Assembly: GCA_905221605.1 (NCBI GenBank)
Contig: CAJNDS010002665.1
Coordinates: 124,001 to 188,000 of the forward strand
Direction of reading: 5' to 3'
DNA length: 64,000 nt
Source of the DNA: Symbiodinium natans
Lineage: Eukaryota > Sar > Dinophyceae > Suessiales > Symbiodiniaceae
The position numbers and the translations under genes are program-made. Numbering within the stretch: position 1 is the first letter of the stretch; every line of letters starts with the position of its first letter. Under the pieces are notes generated by a model. The model searched no databases, was not told the DNA's origin, and was given only the letters and a program-made list of their open reading frames with translations. Below are positions 38,817 to 50,200 of the stretch, piece by piece.

Positions 38817-39107
38817 CTTCTTTGGGGCCATGCGAGTTGAAGGGGCTGCTGGAGCGTCGGCCCGTGTTTTGCCTGTGTCAAGAGGCATTGGGTCGGGTGT
38901 ATTTCAGATCTTTCAGGGGCGTGCTGCGCAAGACGCGCGCACGGTCGTGTTCCTCAGGCACAGGGTTTTCTCCCCCTCGGTGCCTGAGACTAACTGAGGC
39001 CCCTGCTCCCAAAAGCTGTCGCCTGTCGCAGCTCACACGTGGCTCGCGAGGAATCGCTGGAGCGGAGGCGACAAGTCAAGCTACTCACCAGCTCTAGCTG
39101 TTGAGGT
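38817..39107 (+). pseudogene. Decayed copy of the last-exon region, after copy 1
   Basis: Aligns with 55700-56038 (GTCGTGTTCCTCAGGCACAG and GCTCACACGTGGCTCGCGAG / CTCACACGTGGCTGGCGAG). The latter ends KKFKLLSIYGC-stop like the true last exon. Disabled by indels. Confidence 0.55.
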
Positions 39108-40081
39108 TGAGGGCTCCTGTTTACTTACTTAGCCAATACCTGAACTTTAAACTTTCTGGGTTTCCTTATCTAGTAGCGATCGTAAAGTTTAACCTTTCTT
39201 CCCCTGGTTACTGGAGAAGTGAGTTTCGGGTAGGGGCTTGAGTCAGCTAGGGCCTTATACAGGTTCTCTGGACACACAGACCCTTAACCTGAAACCCAAC
39301 ACCCCAAACCAAGTCCAAACATTTTGAACAATATGGGCCTAGAACCGTAAACTCTGAACCTCACAATAGCCGCAAGCCTCGGAGTTAAGGGTTTAGGGTT
39401 TATAAGGGTGTAGGGTTAAGGGTTTAGGGTTTGGGGTTAGGGTATTGAGGGTTTAGGGTATTTAGGGTTTCAGGGCTTCAGGGTGGTTGGTTCTGGCTTC
39501 AGGGTTCAAAATTTAGGGTTTTTAAGGTTTAGTGGTTGTAGGGCTTTGGGTTTAGGGCCCTTTGATGGGGATCAGGAGCTACCCCTTAAAGAGCTTTCTG
39601 TGCTTTTGTGTCGCAAGTGCTTCCCTTTCAACCCGCAACCCTAAGCCCTGTACCCCAGCTTGCATGGGGTTGGGTTTAGAGTTCACCGGGACCCCCAAAG
39701 TATCTAGAAAGATAGCCCCCCAACCCTGTAGGGATTGTTGGGTTCAGGGCTTGCTCGGGCTTGAGGAGGGAGCTCGGGTCTTCGAGCTTTCAAAAAGAGG
39801 CGCAGCGTTTGGCTCGCAGCGCTAGACATCATGGTGGCTGCACCCCTAAAGGTTCCCCTCAATATACTCCGAGTGTGGCCCTTATATTCCCTTAAGGATC
39901 CTTGAAAAGGGACCCCAAGACCTCAGGGGTATAACCTTAAAACCCTAAACCCTAAACCCTAAACCCTAAACCCTAAAGGGCCCAAGGTCGAGCCCCCAGA
40001 GGCTGTAATCCGGCGCTTCAATCGATACCTGTTCTCGGTAGGCCCTGGGGGGACATTTCATATTTTCCCTTACCGGGCTTA

Positions 40082-40195
40082 AGAGGACTCTAACCCTAAA
40101 CCCTAAACCCTAAACCCTAAACCCTAAACCCTAAACCCTAAACCCTAAACCCCAAACCCCAAACCCCAAACCCCAAACCCCAAACCCCAAACCCT
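40082..40195. repeat. CCCTAAA array passing into CCCCAAA
   Basis: About eight CCCTAAA units then six CCCCAAA units, a homogenised variant block. Confidence 0.9.
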
Positions 40196-40239
40196 AGATT
40201 TAGGAGTCTTTTTCAGAGGGCTTTAAGGGCCTTCCTTGC

Positions 40240-40446
40240 GGATGTTCCCCCTTATACTAACAGTCCTTAAAGGGGACTAGAATGGGGGGGGGGGGGGGTA
40301 CTAGAATCCCTATTAACTATATCCCCCTTGGGAATATTTTGTATTTTTGTTTATATATAAAACCCAAGAGGATATTTGAAGATATGTGTTTCTGAAGTCT
40401 CTAAGGGGAGTATAGCTAAGGACTGTTCGTAGAAGGGGGACATCCT
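40240..40446. mobile_element. Family C element with another element nested in it (C6)
   Basis: GGATGTTCCCCCTTATAC start; GAAGGGGGACATCC end. At the usual CCCTATTAAGGAC centre lies an insert starting CTATATCCCCCTTGGG and ending CTAAGGGGAGTATAG. A poly-G run follows the left arm. Confidence 0.7.
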
Positions 40447-40729
40447 AAGCCATTCTAGAATACTTCTGCGGTTGTTCGTGGGTATGTGCTTTGACACCCT
40501 AAACCCTAAACCCTAAACCCTAAACCCTAAACCCTAAACCCTAAACCCTATGCCTCCAAAACAAAAGCTGCCGTAAGGGTCCCCAACATACTGGGGCAGA
40601 ATGGGCCCTGATTCTTTGTTTTTAGGGTTTAGGCGGTTTAGGCGGTTTAGGCTCCCTCATATACGCTCCTGTAAGCCAAACAGGGCACCCTTCTTTTCTC
40701 CCGGGTTACTCTTGGGCCTAGTAGGGCTC

Positions 40730-40849
40730 ATGCGACTGATATGCCCGGCTGCGGCTCTCCTTTCGGTACTCTTACTGGTCGCAGCGTGCTGGCTGTGGGA
40801 TCGCTTCGCCCGCTTTCAAGGAGTTCCGAGCCCCACCCAAACTCATAAG
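40730..40849 (+). CDS. Copy 2 exon 1, signal anchor
   Basis: MRLICPAAALLSVLLLVAAC then WLWDRFARFQGVPSPTQTHK, donor AAG|GTCCC. A longer hydrophobic segment than copy 1. A family I element (40591-40722) ends 7 bp before the ATG. Confidence 0.75.
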
Positions 40850-43800
40850 GTCCCAGGTTCCCTACTATAACCCCTAAACCCTAAACCCTAAACCCTAAAC
40901 CCTAAACCCTAAGCCCTAAACCCTAAACCCTAAACCCACTACTCCCCAAGGCTCCTGACCCTATATGCAACCCTGAACCTAAACTCCCAACACCCTAAGC
41001 CCTACCGACCCATGTAGTGTTCCAACAGCACGGGGTTGGAACAGGGGTTTAAGGTTCAGGGTTTAGGGTTTAGGGTTTAGGGTTTAGGGTTTAGGGTTTA
41101 GGGTTTAGGGTTTAGGGTTTAGGGTTTAGGGTTTAGGGTTTAGGGTTTAGGGTTTAGGGTTTAGGGTTTAGGGTTTAGGGTTTAGTCCACGAGTATGTGA
41201 CGCAGAGCTGCACCTTAGGAACCAAATGAACCCTACCATTGGGACCCTATACTACTAGAATCCTTATTGAGGTATATGAACCACAAACCCTTTTAGGCTT
41301 CGTAGGGACCCTATACTACTAGAATCCTTATTGAGGTATATGAACCACAAACCCTTTTAGGCTTCATTTGGCTCTCAAGGCATTTTGGTGGTTTTTGCAA
41401 GCACGCCCCTGTCTCGGTCGTGCGCCTGCGCATGGAAGGTGCCGCTTTACACTGTCCGGAGTGTACGCTGGCAAAACCCTAAGGGTCCATGTACCTATAT
41501 AGTGTACACTTGGGTCTAAAGGGGTTCCTACATAGTATCTTTAAGTATATACTATACAGGTACATGGACCCTTAGGGAAAATATTTGTCCTCTACTTCGC
41601 CGAAGGTTCGGGTAGCCTACTCATCCCTCGGCGTGGGATGGTTTTCGGATCTTTGGGGCTGAGCGCTTCAGCCCAGGATGGGCTTTTAGGCCTTAAAATC
41701 CTCAGTACTCTGAACCCCCCCCAAAAAAGGGCCCTTTTGAGAGTATGGGGTGTAATACTCTGAACCCTATACAGGGCCCTTTAAGGGCTTGGAGGGTTTA
41801 GTATTATGAACCCCTATATGAAGTAGGATTTATATTACTGTTTTTGGTGAGTGTATTTAAGGTTCCTTTTTAATATTGGTGAGTGTATGGTACAAGAAAT
41901 ATATACCCTACTCCATATAGGGCCCTTTAAGGGATGCATTAGGGTATAACAGCCCATCCTGGTTCTCCTCTTTGCAGGACTTCGGGTCAGCGATGCCGTT
42001 CGCAGCACCCGCAGCAAAGACCTGCTCTCCACCGTTCCCGGGTGGCTGATGTAGACAAACAGGGTTTAGGGTTTAGGGTTTAGGGTACATAAGTACTTTG
42101 TCATAGTTGGGTAACATTTTACATGTTTAAGGGTACTTAAAGCCCAAAAAGGAATAACACGTTTGAGTTTTTCAAATTATCCCAACCATGAACTAGAATA
42201 GGTAGACACATAGAGGCCCTTAGTGTGAGTTAAGGTGCAAGCTTTCTTTAAGGGGTAGTGGCTATCTAGATCTAAGATTCCGGTACAGTTGCCCGCCGAG
42301 CCTCCCTGGCCTGCTCAGTGTCCTTAATCTCGGACTCCCTGCTGCCTGTGGCCCTCAATGCTGTACTACCTTCTGTCCTCAGAGTCGCGTCACATGATGT
42401 GCGCCACCGCTTTGCCCTTAAAATCTAACAACTCCACTTGTCAAACCTCACCTGTCCGGTGAGGAAAAAAAGGTTTGAAAACGTGGAAAGTTGCAAGCGG
42501 GCAGTCTGGGTGTGTTGGCGCACCCTCAAGCTTATAAAAAGCATATAGAACCCTAGAAATGTAAACCAGAATCCCGAAAGCCGACAAAAGCTTTGGGCCT
42601 TATTTAGTATAATTCGTGCCCCTAAACCCTAAACCCTAAACCCTAACCCCTCAACCCCAAAGCTGTCCAAAGGTAGCAGACTCCGCTGCTGCTGCGTCCG
42701 CCTCCGCTGCGTTTGGCTCCGCTGTGACCAGCTCCGCTGTCACGAGCTCCGCTGCGACGGCCGGGCCGGACAAACCTCGAAGTCGGATTTCGCGTTTAGG
42801 GTTTGGGGTTTTGGGGTTTTAGGGTTTAGGGTTGAGGGTTTAGGGTTCAGGGTTTAGCCCCAGTTCAACCGCATCATGAAGCTGAAAAGGTCAGAAGACC
42901 ACGCACCCTAACCAATCCGAAGCCTCGATGCCCTGAAGCCCGAAGTCTTTACAATCCTGCTGAACCCTATACTTTTTCGGCTATAAACGGTATAGGGTTT
43001 AGGGTTCAGGGTTCAGGGTTTAGGGTTTAGGGTTTAGGGTTTAGGGTTTAGGGACTATAAACCCTATCTAGGATGCCCAGTAGTACTCTTATTCCCTTTT
43101 AGGCAAAAAAAAGCCACCCTTTTTCAACCTAGGTTACTGGGCAACCTAGCTAGAAACCCTAAAGAGCCTACGAACCCCATAAGCCATAGAAACCCTATAA
43201 CTCTCTGTCAACCCCCAAAGCCCCCTTCCCCCTGAAGGTGTCCGATTCCACCACAACAACATCGACCAACTGGCCGGCGCAAACTACTGGAACCGGTGTA
43301 GACTGGCTGGCAAGTTCAAGCCTTGCGGCTTAGGGTTTAGGGTTGAGGGTTGAGGGTTTAGGGTTTAGGGATAGGATTCAGGGATTCAGGATTTTAGGGT
43401 TTATAAGGCGTAGAGTTCGCTGTGATATGGCGCAGAAGCTGTGAAGTCGGGACGCAGGCCAACTTCGAAAGCTCCGTGAACTGCGAAGAGCGAGCTATGG
43501 CACCAGCTATGATCCAACCCACGCCGTCTCAGGCGGCAAAACCACCCCTAGATGCTCTCATGCTAGTTCCCTACGGGTCCATGTACCTATAGAGAGCATA
43601 CATGGGCTTTAAAGGGGTTACCATGGATTTTTTTTAGGGCCCAGGTCTACACTATATAAGTACACGGACCCTTAGGGGTTCAACTCCCGAAACCATCAAC
43701 GTGCGCCACCTGCGTGCCCCTGTTGCTCGGTCCTCCAGGCCAAGCCACCTGCATTCTTCCTGCCTAGGGTTTAGGGTTTAGGGTTTGGGGTTTGGGGTTT

Positions 43801-46800
43801 AGGGTTTGCTTTGTGCCCATGCCGAAAACCCAAGCTGGCGTATCTAAAGGTTCTGATGAGCTTGAACTAACTTTGAGTGTCTCTCGTTCACGTTGTTGGC
43901 TATCTGCATGCTCCTTGCCCACGAGCGCACTTTCCCACAATGACAACAGCGCGCGCGGCTCGCGTCCTGGCTTCAAACCCGAACTACCCTAAGGGTCCAT
44001 GTACTTACATAGTGTATACCTGGGCTCTCAAGCTACTCTATGGTAACCCCTTGAAAGCCCAAGTATGTATACATGGACCCTTCGGGTAGTCAGGAAGCGG
44101 AACTCGTGTACCAGCCGTATGAATCAGCTGTCAAACATCAAGTCCTATAAGGCTTCTGTCGACATGCATATCGCCTCTGATAGGCCGGGGGTTAGGGTTT
44201 ATAAGGTTTAGGGTTTATAAGGTTTAGGGTTTACGGTTTAGGGTCTGCGCTATGATCAGACAGAGACAGACAACGACAACAAGGACCATACTCCAAGTCC
44301 ATTCCCATGCGTTCGCTTCTCTAAATTCTACTATTGTACGGTGGCCCCTTCCATGCAGGGGTGCAAAAACAGGGGCCATCATTTTGAGAACTGACCATGT
44401 GAGTTCTAACGTTCAAGGGGTAAAAGGAGGGACCCCTAGAAGGGACTCTCAGTCTAATTCCCGAATAGATCCCCCATATATACCTTATACAGTCCCGATA
44501 TACCTAAGTAGCCCCCCAAACCCCTATGTGTTTGACCTTATACCTGGTCAATGTATTGTATGCCCACCCGCACTGGCGAGTACAGCCACTCATCAGGCTG
44601 CCCCTACCAATGCGACGCGCTGGCCTTAAGGGCTACCAGCTTCTCACACTCCCCCCGCTGAAGGAGTGCTCCCTGCTGTAACTCCCCCAGGCCCAGCAAC
44701 CACCAGCAATGGCTGAGAGGTTTGCGCCACCTGGCCTCTCCATTAGGCGCTCATTGCCCCCAACCATTGGCAATGCCATGCTGTGATGCCACCCATGACC
44801 CCGACCGCCCTGGCAAAGCCACCCGCTGTGCCCGCCAGACTCTCAGCAGCCGACATGAAGTAACCCCACACAGCTTTAGGCCACAACTACCAAGCCCACT
44901 ACCAAGCGGTGTTTTGCGCAGCAGCCCGATACTTGGGCACTCATAACCTGTGTTTGACCTTATACCTGGTCAATGTATTGTATGCCCACCCGCGCTGGCG
45001 AGTACAGCCACTCATCAGGCTGCCCCTACCAATGCGACGCGCTGGCCTTAAGGGCTACCAGCTTCTCACACCCTAAAAAACCCATAAAAAACTCCCTAAA
45101 TAACCCCAAAAGGGTTTATTTAGTCCCTTGATAAGGGCAGCGTGGACGCCGAAGCTGGCGCCTGTCCGCCGCAAGCACCCGAGAGCTTCCTTTGGGGCTG
45201 GGACCAGGCGTGCCATTTGGGAGCGTGGCTTGACCGTTTAGGGTTTAGGGTTTAGAGTTTAGGGTTTAGGGTTTAGGGTTAACAGGGGCAGGTTTGAACA
45301 TCATTCTTGATTGTGTTACTCCATTTCATCCCCCTTGTAATCCCTGTAAAGCCATGGAAACTTCCTGTTTTTTGGGTTCCCAAACCTACCCGAACCTACC
45401 CTGAACCCTATGCCCTAAACCTGGGAGGAGAAAAGGATCCAGTAGTTTTCAGCCCTTGGGCCCTTACTAGGGTTCAGGGTTTAGGCTGTAGGGAGAGTTT
45501 ACAAACCCGAGTGCAGCGCAGGAAAGAAGTAGAAGTTGTAAGTAACCCTAAACCCTAAACCCTTAAACCCTTAAACCCTAAAACCCTAAAACCCTAAAAC
45601 CCTAAAACCCTAAAAACCCTAAAACCCTAAAACCCTAAACCCAAAACCCCTATAAAGCTCTCAAGCCCCACCAGCAGCATCTTAGGACGGATGAGGCTTG
45701 CGAGGTCTTCTTGGCTTCCAAGATGTTTCCGAGTCTCGGCCGGGCCTTTGGGGACATGTGGTGTTGTCCCTTCTTGGGCTTAAGAGGATTTTTTTTTCAG
45801 GAAGATTGTTCAAAGGGCTTCAACCCTAAACCCTAAACCCAAACTCCTAAACCCTAAACCCTAAACCCTAAACCCCTAAACCCCTAAACCCCTAAACCCC
45901 TAAACCCCTAAACCCCTAAACCCCTAAACCCCTAAACCCCTAAACTCCTAAACCCATAAACCCCTAAACCCCTAAACCCCTAAATCCCTAAACCCCTAAA
46001 CCCCTAAACCCCTAAACCCTAAACCCCTAAACCCCTAAACCCCTAAACCCCTAAACCCTAAACCCGGGCCATCCGAGGAATGTATCTCACCTTCTGGCGG
46101 TGTCCACAAGGGTGGCAGATCGGAGCTACCAGCCCAGGGTCGCCAGATTGAAGCTGCGCCTGAGCCAGGCAGAACAGGGTTTAGGGTTTAGGGTTTAGGG
46201 TTTAGGGTTTAGGGTTTAGGGTTTAGGGTTTAGGGTTTAGGGTCATGTTTGGATGTTTCCCTCCTTCGACTATCAGTCCCTCAGAGGGATTCTACGTACG
46301 CTCTCTCTCAATCCACATAAAGGGCTGCTAGTATCAGGGGGGGCATCCCAAAGGGGTAGGTTTGAACAATTCTTTACATTGCCCCGAATCCTCTACAGAA
46401 TCCGGATAAAGCCTTAAACAAGTTGTCTATAAACGATGCCCCTGATCCCCTCTGGACCCCTTATAAAGCCGCAAAGATTTAGTTTTTTTAGGGCTCGCAA
46501 ACCCCAAAGAAACGTGGAGTGGCGGTTTAACTTCGTTCCAAGATGCGCCGAACCAACACAAAGGGGTGGTCTCCTTATGAATTATTAAACAAAGTGGGGT
46601 TTAGGGTTTAGGGTTTAGGGTTTAGGGTTTAGGGTTTAGGGTTTAGGGTTTAGGGTTTAGGGTTTAGGGTTTAGGGTTTAGGGTTTAGGGTTTAGGGGGT
46701 CACCCTTGATGCCCCCCCCCCCCCCCCAAATTGCTATACTAGCACTGTGCCAGTCATACTCCGCAATCTCGAATTATAGGAAATGCAACAGAGCGGAATT

Positions 46801-47233
46801 AACAAATTCTCGCTCCAAGTGGGCTAACTATATTGTAGGCCATCAACAAGAACAGAGGAGGGAAATGCTCGCCCCATGTGTTTGCTGTGCGCCCTAAACC
46901 CTAAACCCTCAACCCTGTAGGGAAACGATGCAACAGCCTGGAATGACTCTTCTATAGGCGTTCTGGGCCACCCAACCTCGGCACTGTTTAGGCTTTGCTG
47001 TTTGGGGGTTGGGGTTTAGGGTGTTTACTTGGAGGTTCATGGGTACTTATAACCACAGTTATGAGTCTACTTATAACCTACTTAGGGGGCTTATCAGTAC
47101 AGTTATAGTTAATAAGTACCATGAACCTACAAGTATGGTTTGGGATTTAGGGTTTAGGGGTTTAGGGTTTGGGTTTCGGGCTTGGGGTTTAGGGTTTGGG
47201 GTTTCGGGTTTAAGGTTTGCTCCGACCATTGCG

Positions 47234-47282
<49 letters not shown>

Positions 47283-50200
47283 ACCCCTGACGTCGAGGCG
47301 GCCAAAGAGAAGCGCCCGTTCCGGATAATTGTGATTGGGCCTTCGAACACCATTGGGAGAGGATGTTCTGGGCACGGCCGCGGGAACGCGAAGGGTCTTC
47401 GGTGGTCGGATGCCCTCCAGAACCTGTCCAACTACACAAGGACCCAAGCGCGAGCCACATTTCCTCAAACCTAAACCCTGTAAGCCCTAATTACCACCCA
47501 AACGCAGACCCCACATCCTAAATCCCTAAACCCTCTGTAAGCTCTAATTACCACCCAAATGCAAACCCCACATCCTAAATTCTGAAGCTCAAACTTGCAA
47601 TAATGCGCCTCTAAGCGCTGTTGGGTTTTGTGTTTCGGGTTTCGGGTTTTCACCTCAGAAGGTTTAGGGTTCAGGTTTCAGGGTTTAGGGTTTAGGGTTC
47701 AGGGTTCAGGGTTTTAGGGTATACCCTAAACCCTAAACCCTAAAACCCCCCTAAGGCATGCAAGACAATGGCCCCTTGTTTATGATCTCGGCTCTGTTTT
47801 TGGTTTTGTATCTGCTTTGGGGGGCCCAGGTGGACCCCATACTTGAAGGTTCATGGTACTTACTAACCAAGTATAACTGGGCTTATAACCCCTAATTGGG
47901 ATAACCCCTATAAGGCCCTTTAGGGGTATTATAAGTAGGGTTATAAGTACAGTTATAATTGGTTAGTAAGTACCATGAACCTTCAAGTACCAACATCACA
48001 GACAAGGTTTTCCAGCAAGTGTTTCTTCCGGTGGCTGTCTGTCGTTGCGGTTTTAGGGTTTAGGGTTTTAGGGTTTTAGGGTTTAGGGTTTAGGGTTTAG
48101 GGTTTTAGGGTTTTAGGGTTTAGGGTTTAGGGTTTCGGGCCAAGGGGATGCCATGACTTTAGTATCTCAGGGTAGTTTCATTGGGCCTTGATATGGCCCC
48201 TTACCTCCTTTCAAGGGTTCTGAAGTACTGGTATGGGGGTTTCTGGTTTAGGGTTTAGGGTATGGGCCCTTTGGTTGCAAAGGAAAAGGGACCGTGAAAC
48301 TACCCTAAGATAGTATGGCAAACCACCGAGCAGAGGAAGAAACCATAGAGCACTACTCTACCTTGAACCCCTGAGGTTGGATCCCTGCGTTTTGGGACCC
48401 TTTGTATAGATCCTCTAGGAGAATGTACGGCCCAGATGAGGAGTATGGTAAGGGAACCTCTTAGGGGCACATCCTTAGAGGTCCGAGTATGGCTCCCTTG
48501 ACATACTTGCTTGCCATGCTCCAAGATCCTCAACCCTGAGCCCTGACCCCTGAAGACTCCGCAACTCCCTAAACCCTAAACCCTAAACCCTAAACCCTAA
48601 ACCCCAAACCCTAAACCCCAAACCCTAAACCCTAAACCCTAAACCCTGAGTCGCAGGAGCCCCCTCCAGATGGAGGTCATCAATGAAGCTCTGGGTGCCA
48701 CCACCTTCTACAATATCTGGAGCGGGATTAGGGCTGGGGTTTAGGGTTTAGGGTTTAGGGTTTAGGGTTTAGGGTTTAGGGTTTAGGGTTTAGGGTTTAG
48801 GGTTTAGGGTTTAGGGTTTAGGGTTTAGGGCTTAGGGCTTAGGGCTTAGGGTTTAGGGTTTAGGGTTTAGGGTTTAGGGAATTCTGAACATCGTACCTCA
48901 TTGAGCTTCGGGGCTTCAGCCCAAAACCCGACAACCCGAAGGAGCCTAAGCCCCCCCCCAAATCCAAAAGCCCGAAACCCGAAACCCTAAACCCTAAACC
49001 CTAAACCCTAAATCCCCCAAAATAAGAACCTAATCTGAAGAAGCCCTAAGTTGCAGAGGAGGAGCCATGACCTCCCCCACCCAACCCCGAAACCTTCAAC
49101 CCTCAAACCCTCAGCCACTCTTACCTACTATACCCAAAGACTTCTATGTAGTACCTTTTTGGGGTAGTATACTAGAATCCTCTATAACTAATCCAAAAAG
49201 GAACTACATAGGAGCCTTTGGGTACACATAACCTAAACTCCTTCTTGGCTAGAGGCACGCCTCCTGGCGTGCCTAGGCCCAATAAGGGGCGTACACAGGC
49301 CAAGAGGGAGTGTGCCAGGGAGGCGATAGGCACGCCTCCCTTGTGTGCAAATCACGCGCCTCCTTATTGGGCTCAGGCACGGCTGCTGTTAGGGCACAGG
49401 CTCCTTATTGGGCATAGGCGTGCCTGATTATTGGACACAGGCACGCCCGCTAGTGGGCATAGGCACGCCTCCAACCCCATTCTCGCCTCGAAAACAAGAG
49501 GAGCCAGCAGCTGGGAAAACACTCAAAGGAGCCTTATGCCAGTTCAGGGGTCCCTAAATGTGTTTAGGGTTTAGGGTTTGTGGTTTGGGGTTTCGGGCTT
49601 CAGGTTCAGATGTTCAGGTTTGTGACTTTCCGGTTTGGGGGTTTAGGGTTTGGCATTCCAGGTTTAGTGTTCGGGGCTGCTTGGCAAGATTAGGCTAGAG
49701 GAAGGACCCCGAAGGACACTCTACACTAAGAAACCCTGTGAGGGTTACATGATATAGTTGCAGCTATACTCCGGGGTGTTTTCTCGCGGCAACAGGATAA
49801 AGAAAGTCTTTCGCAGCATCCCTTAGTACAGTTTCGGGTTGAGGGTAGCAGCCGAGTAATACAGGGCTCGGAATCATCACTAATAGTGTTCCCTTATGGT
49901 CACTTTACTATTATACCATAATCACCCTCAAAACCCTATTCTAACTATTAAGGCCCTTACATCAGCAGGACTCGTATAGTGTTCCCTTACGATCCCGTTA
50001 CTTTTATACGACAATAATTACCCCGCAAAACCCTATTCTAATTCTTAAGGCCCTTACATTAGCAGGACTCGTACGTCGACCTCGTGGCCGTTGACTACAC
50101 TCTTACTGCTGCAGACAAATTGGTGAATTCACGTGCTGTCCTTGCAATGCTCACCTACTTGCAAAGATGGAAGCCACCACCTGCAGTGCTTTTCCTGGAG

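Noticed and set aside
44527-45073. CRISPR array
   Set aside because: Only two repeats of 124 bp with one spacer; nuclear eukaryotic context.
47071-47474. Poly-Pro and poly-Gly frames
   Set aside because: They read through a 49-base C run; only the part from 47298 is supported, by comparison with copy 1.
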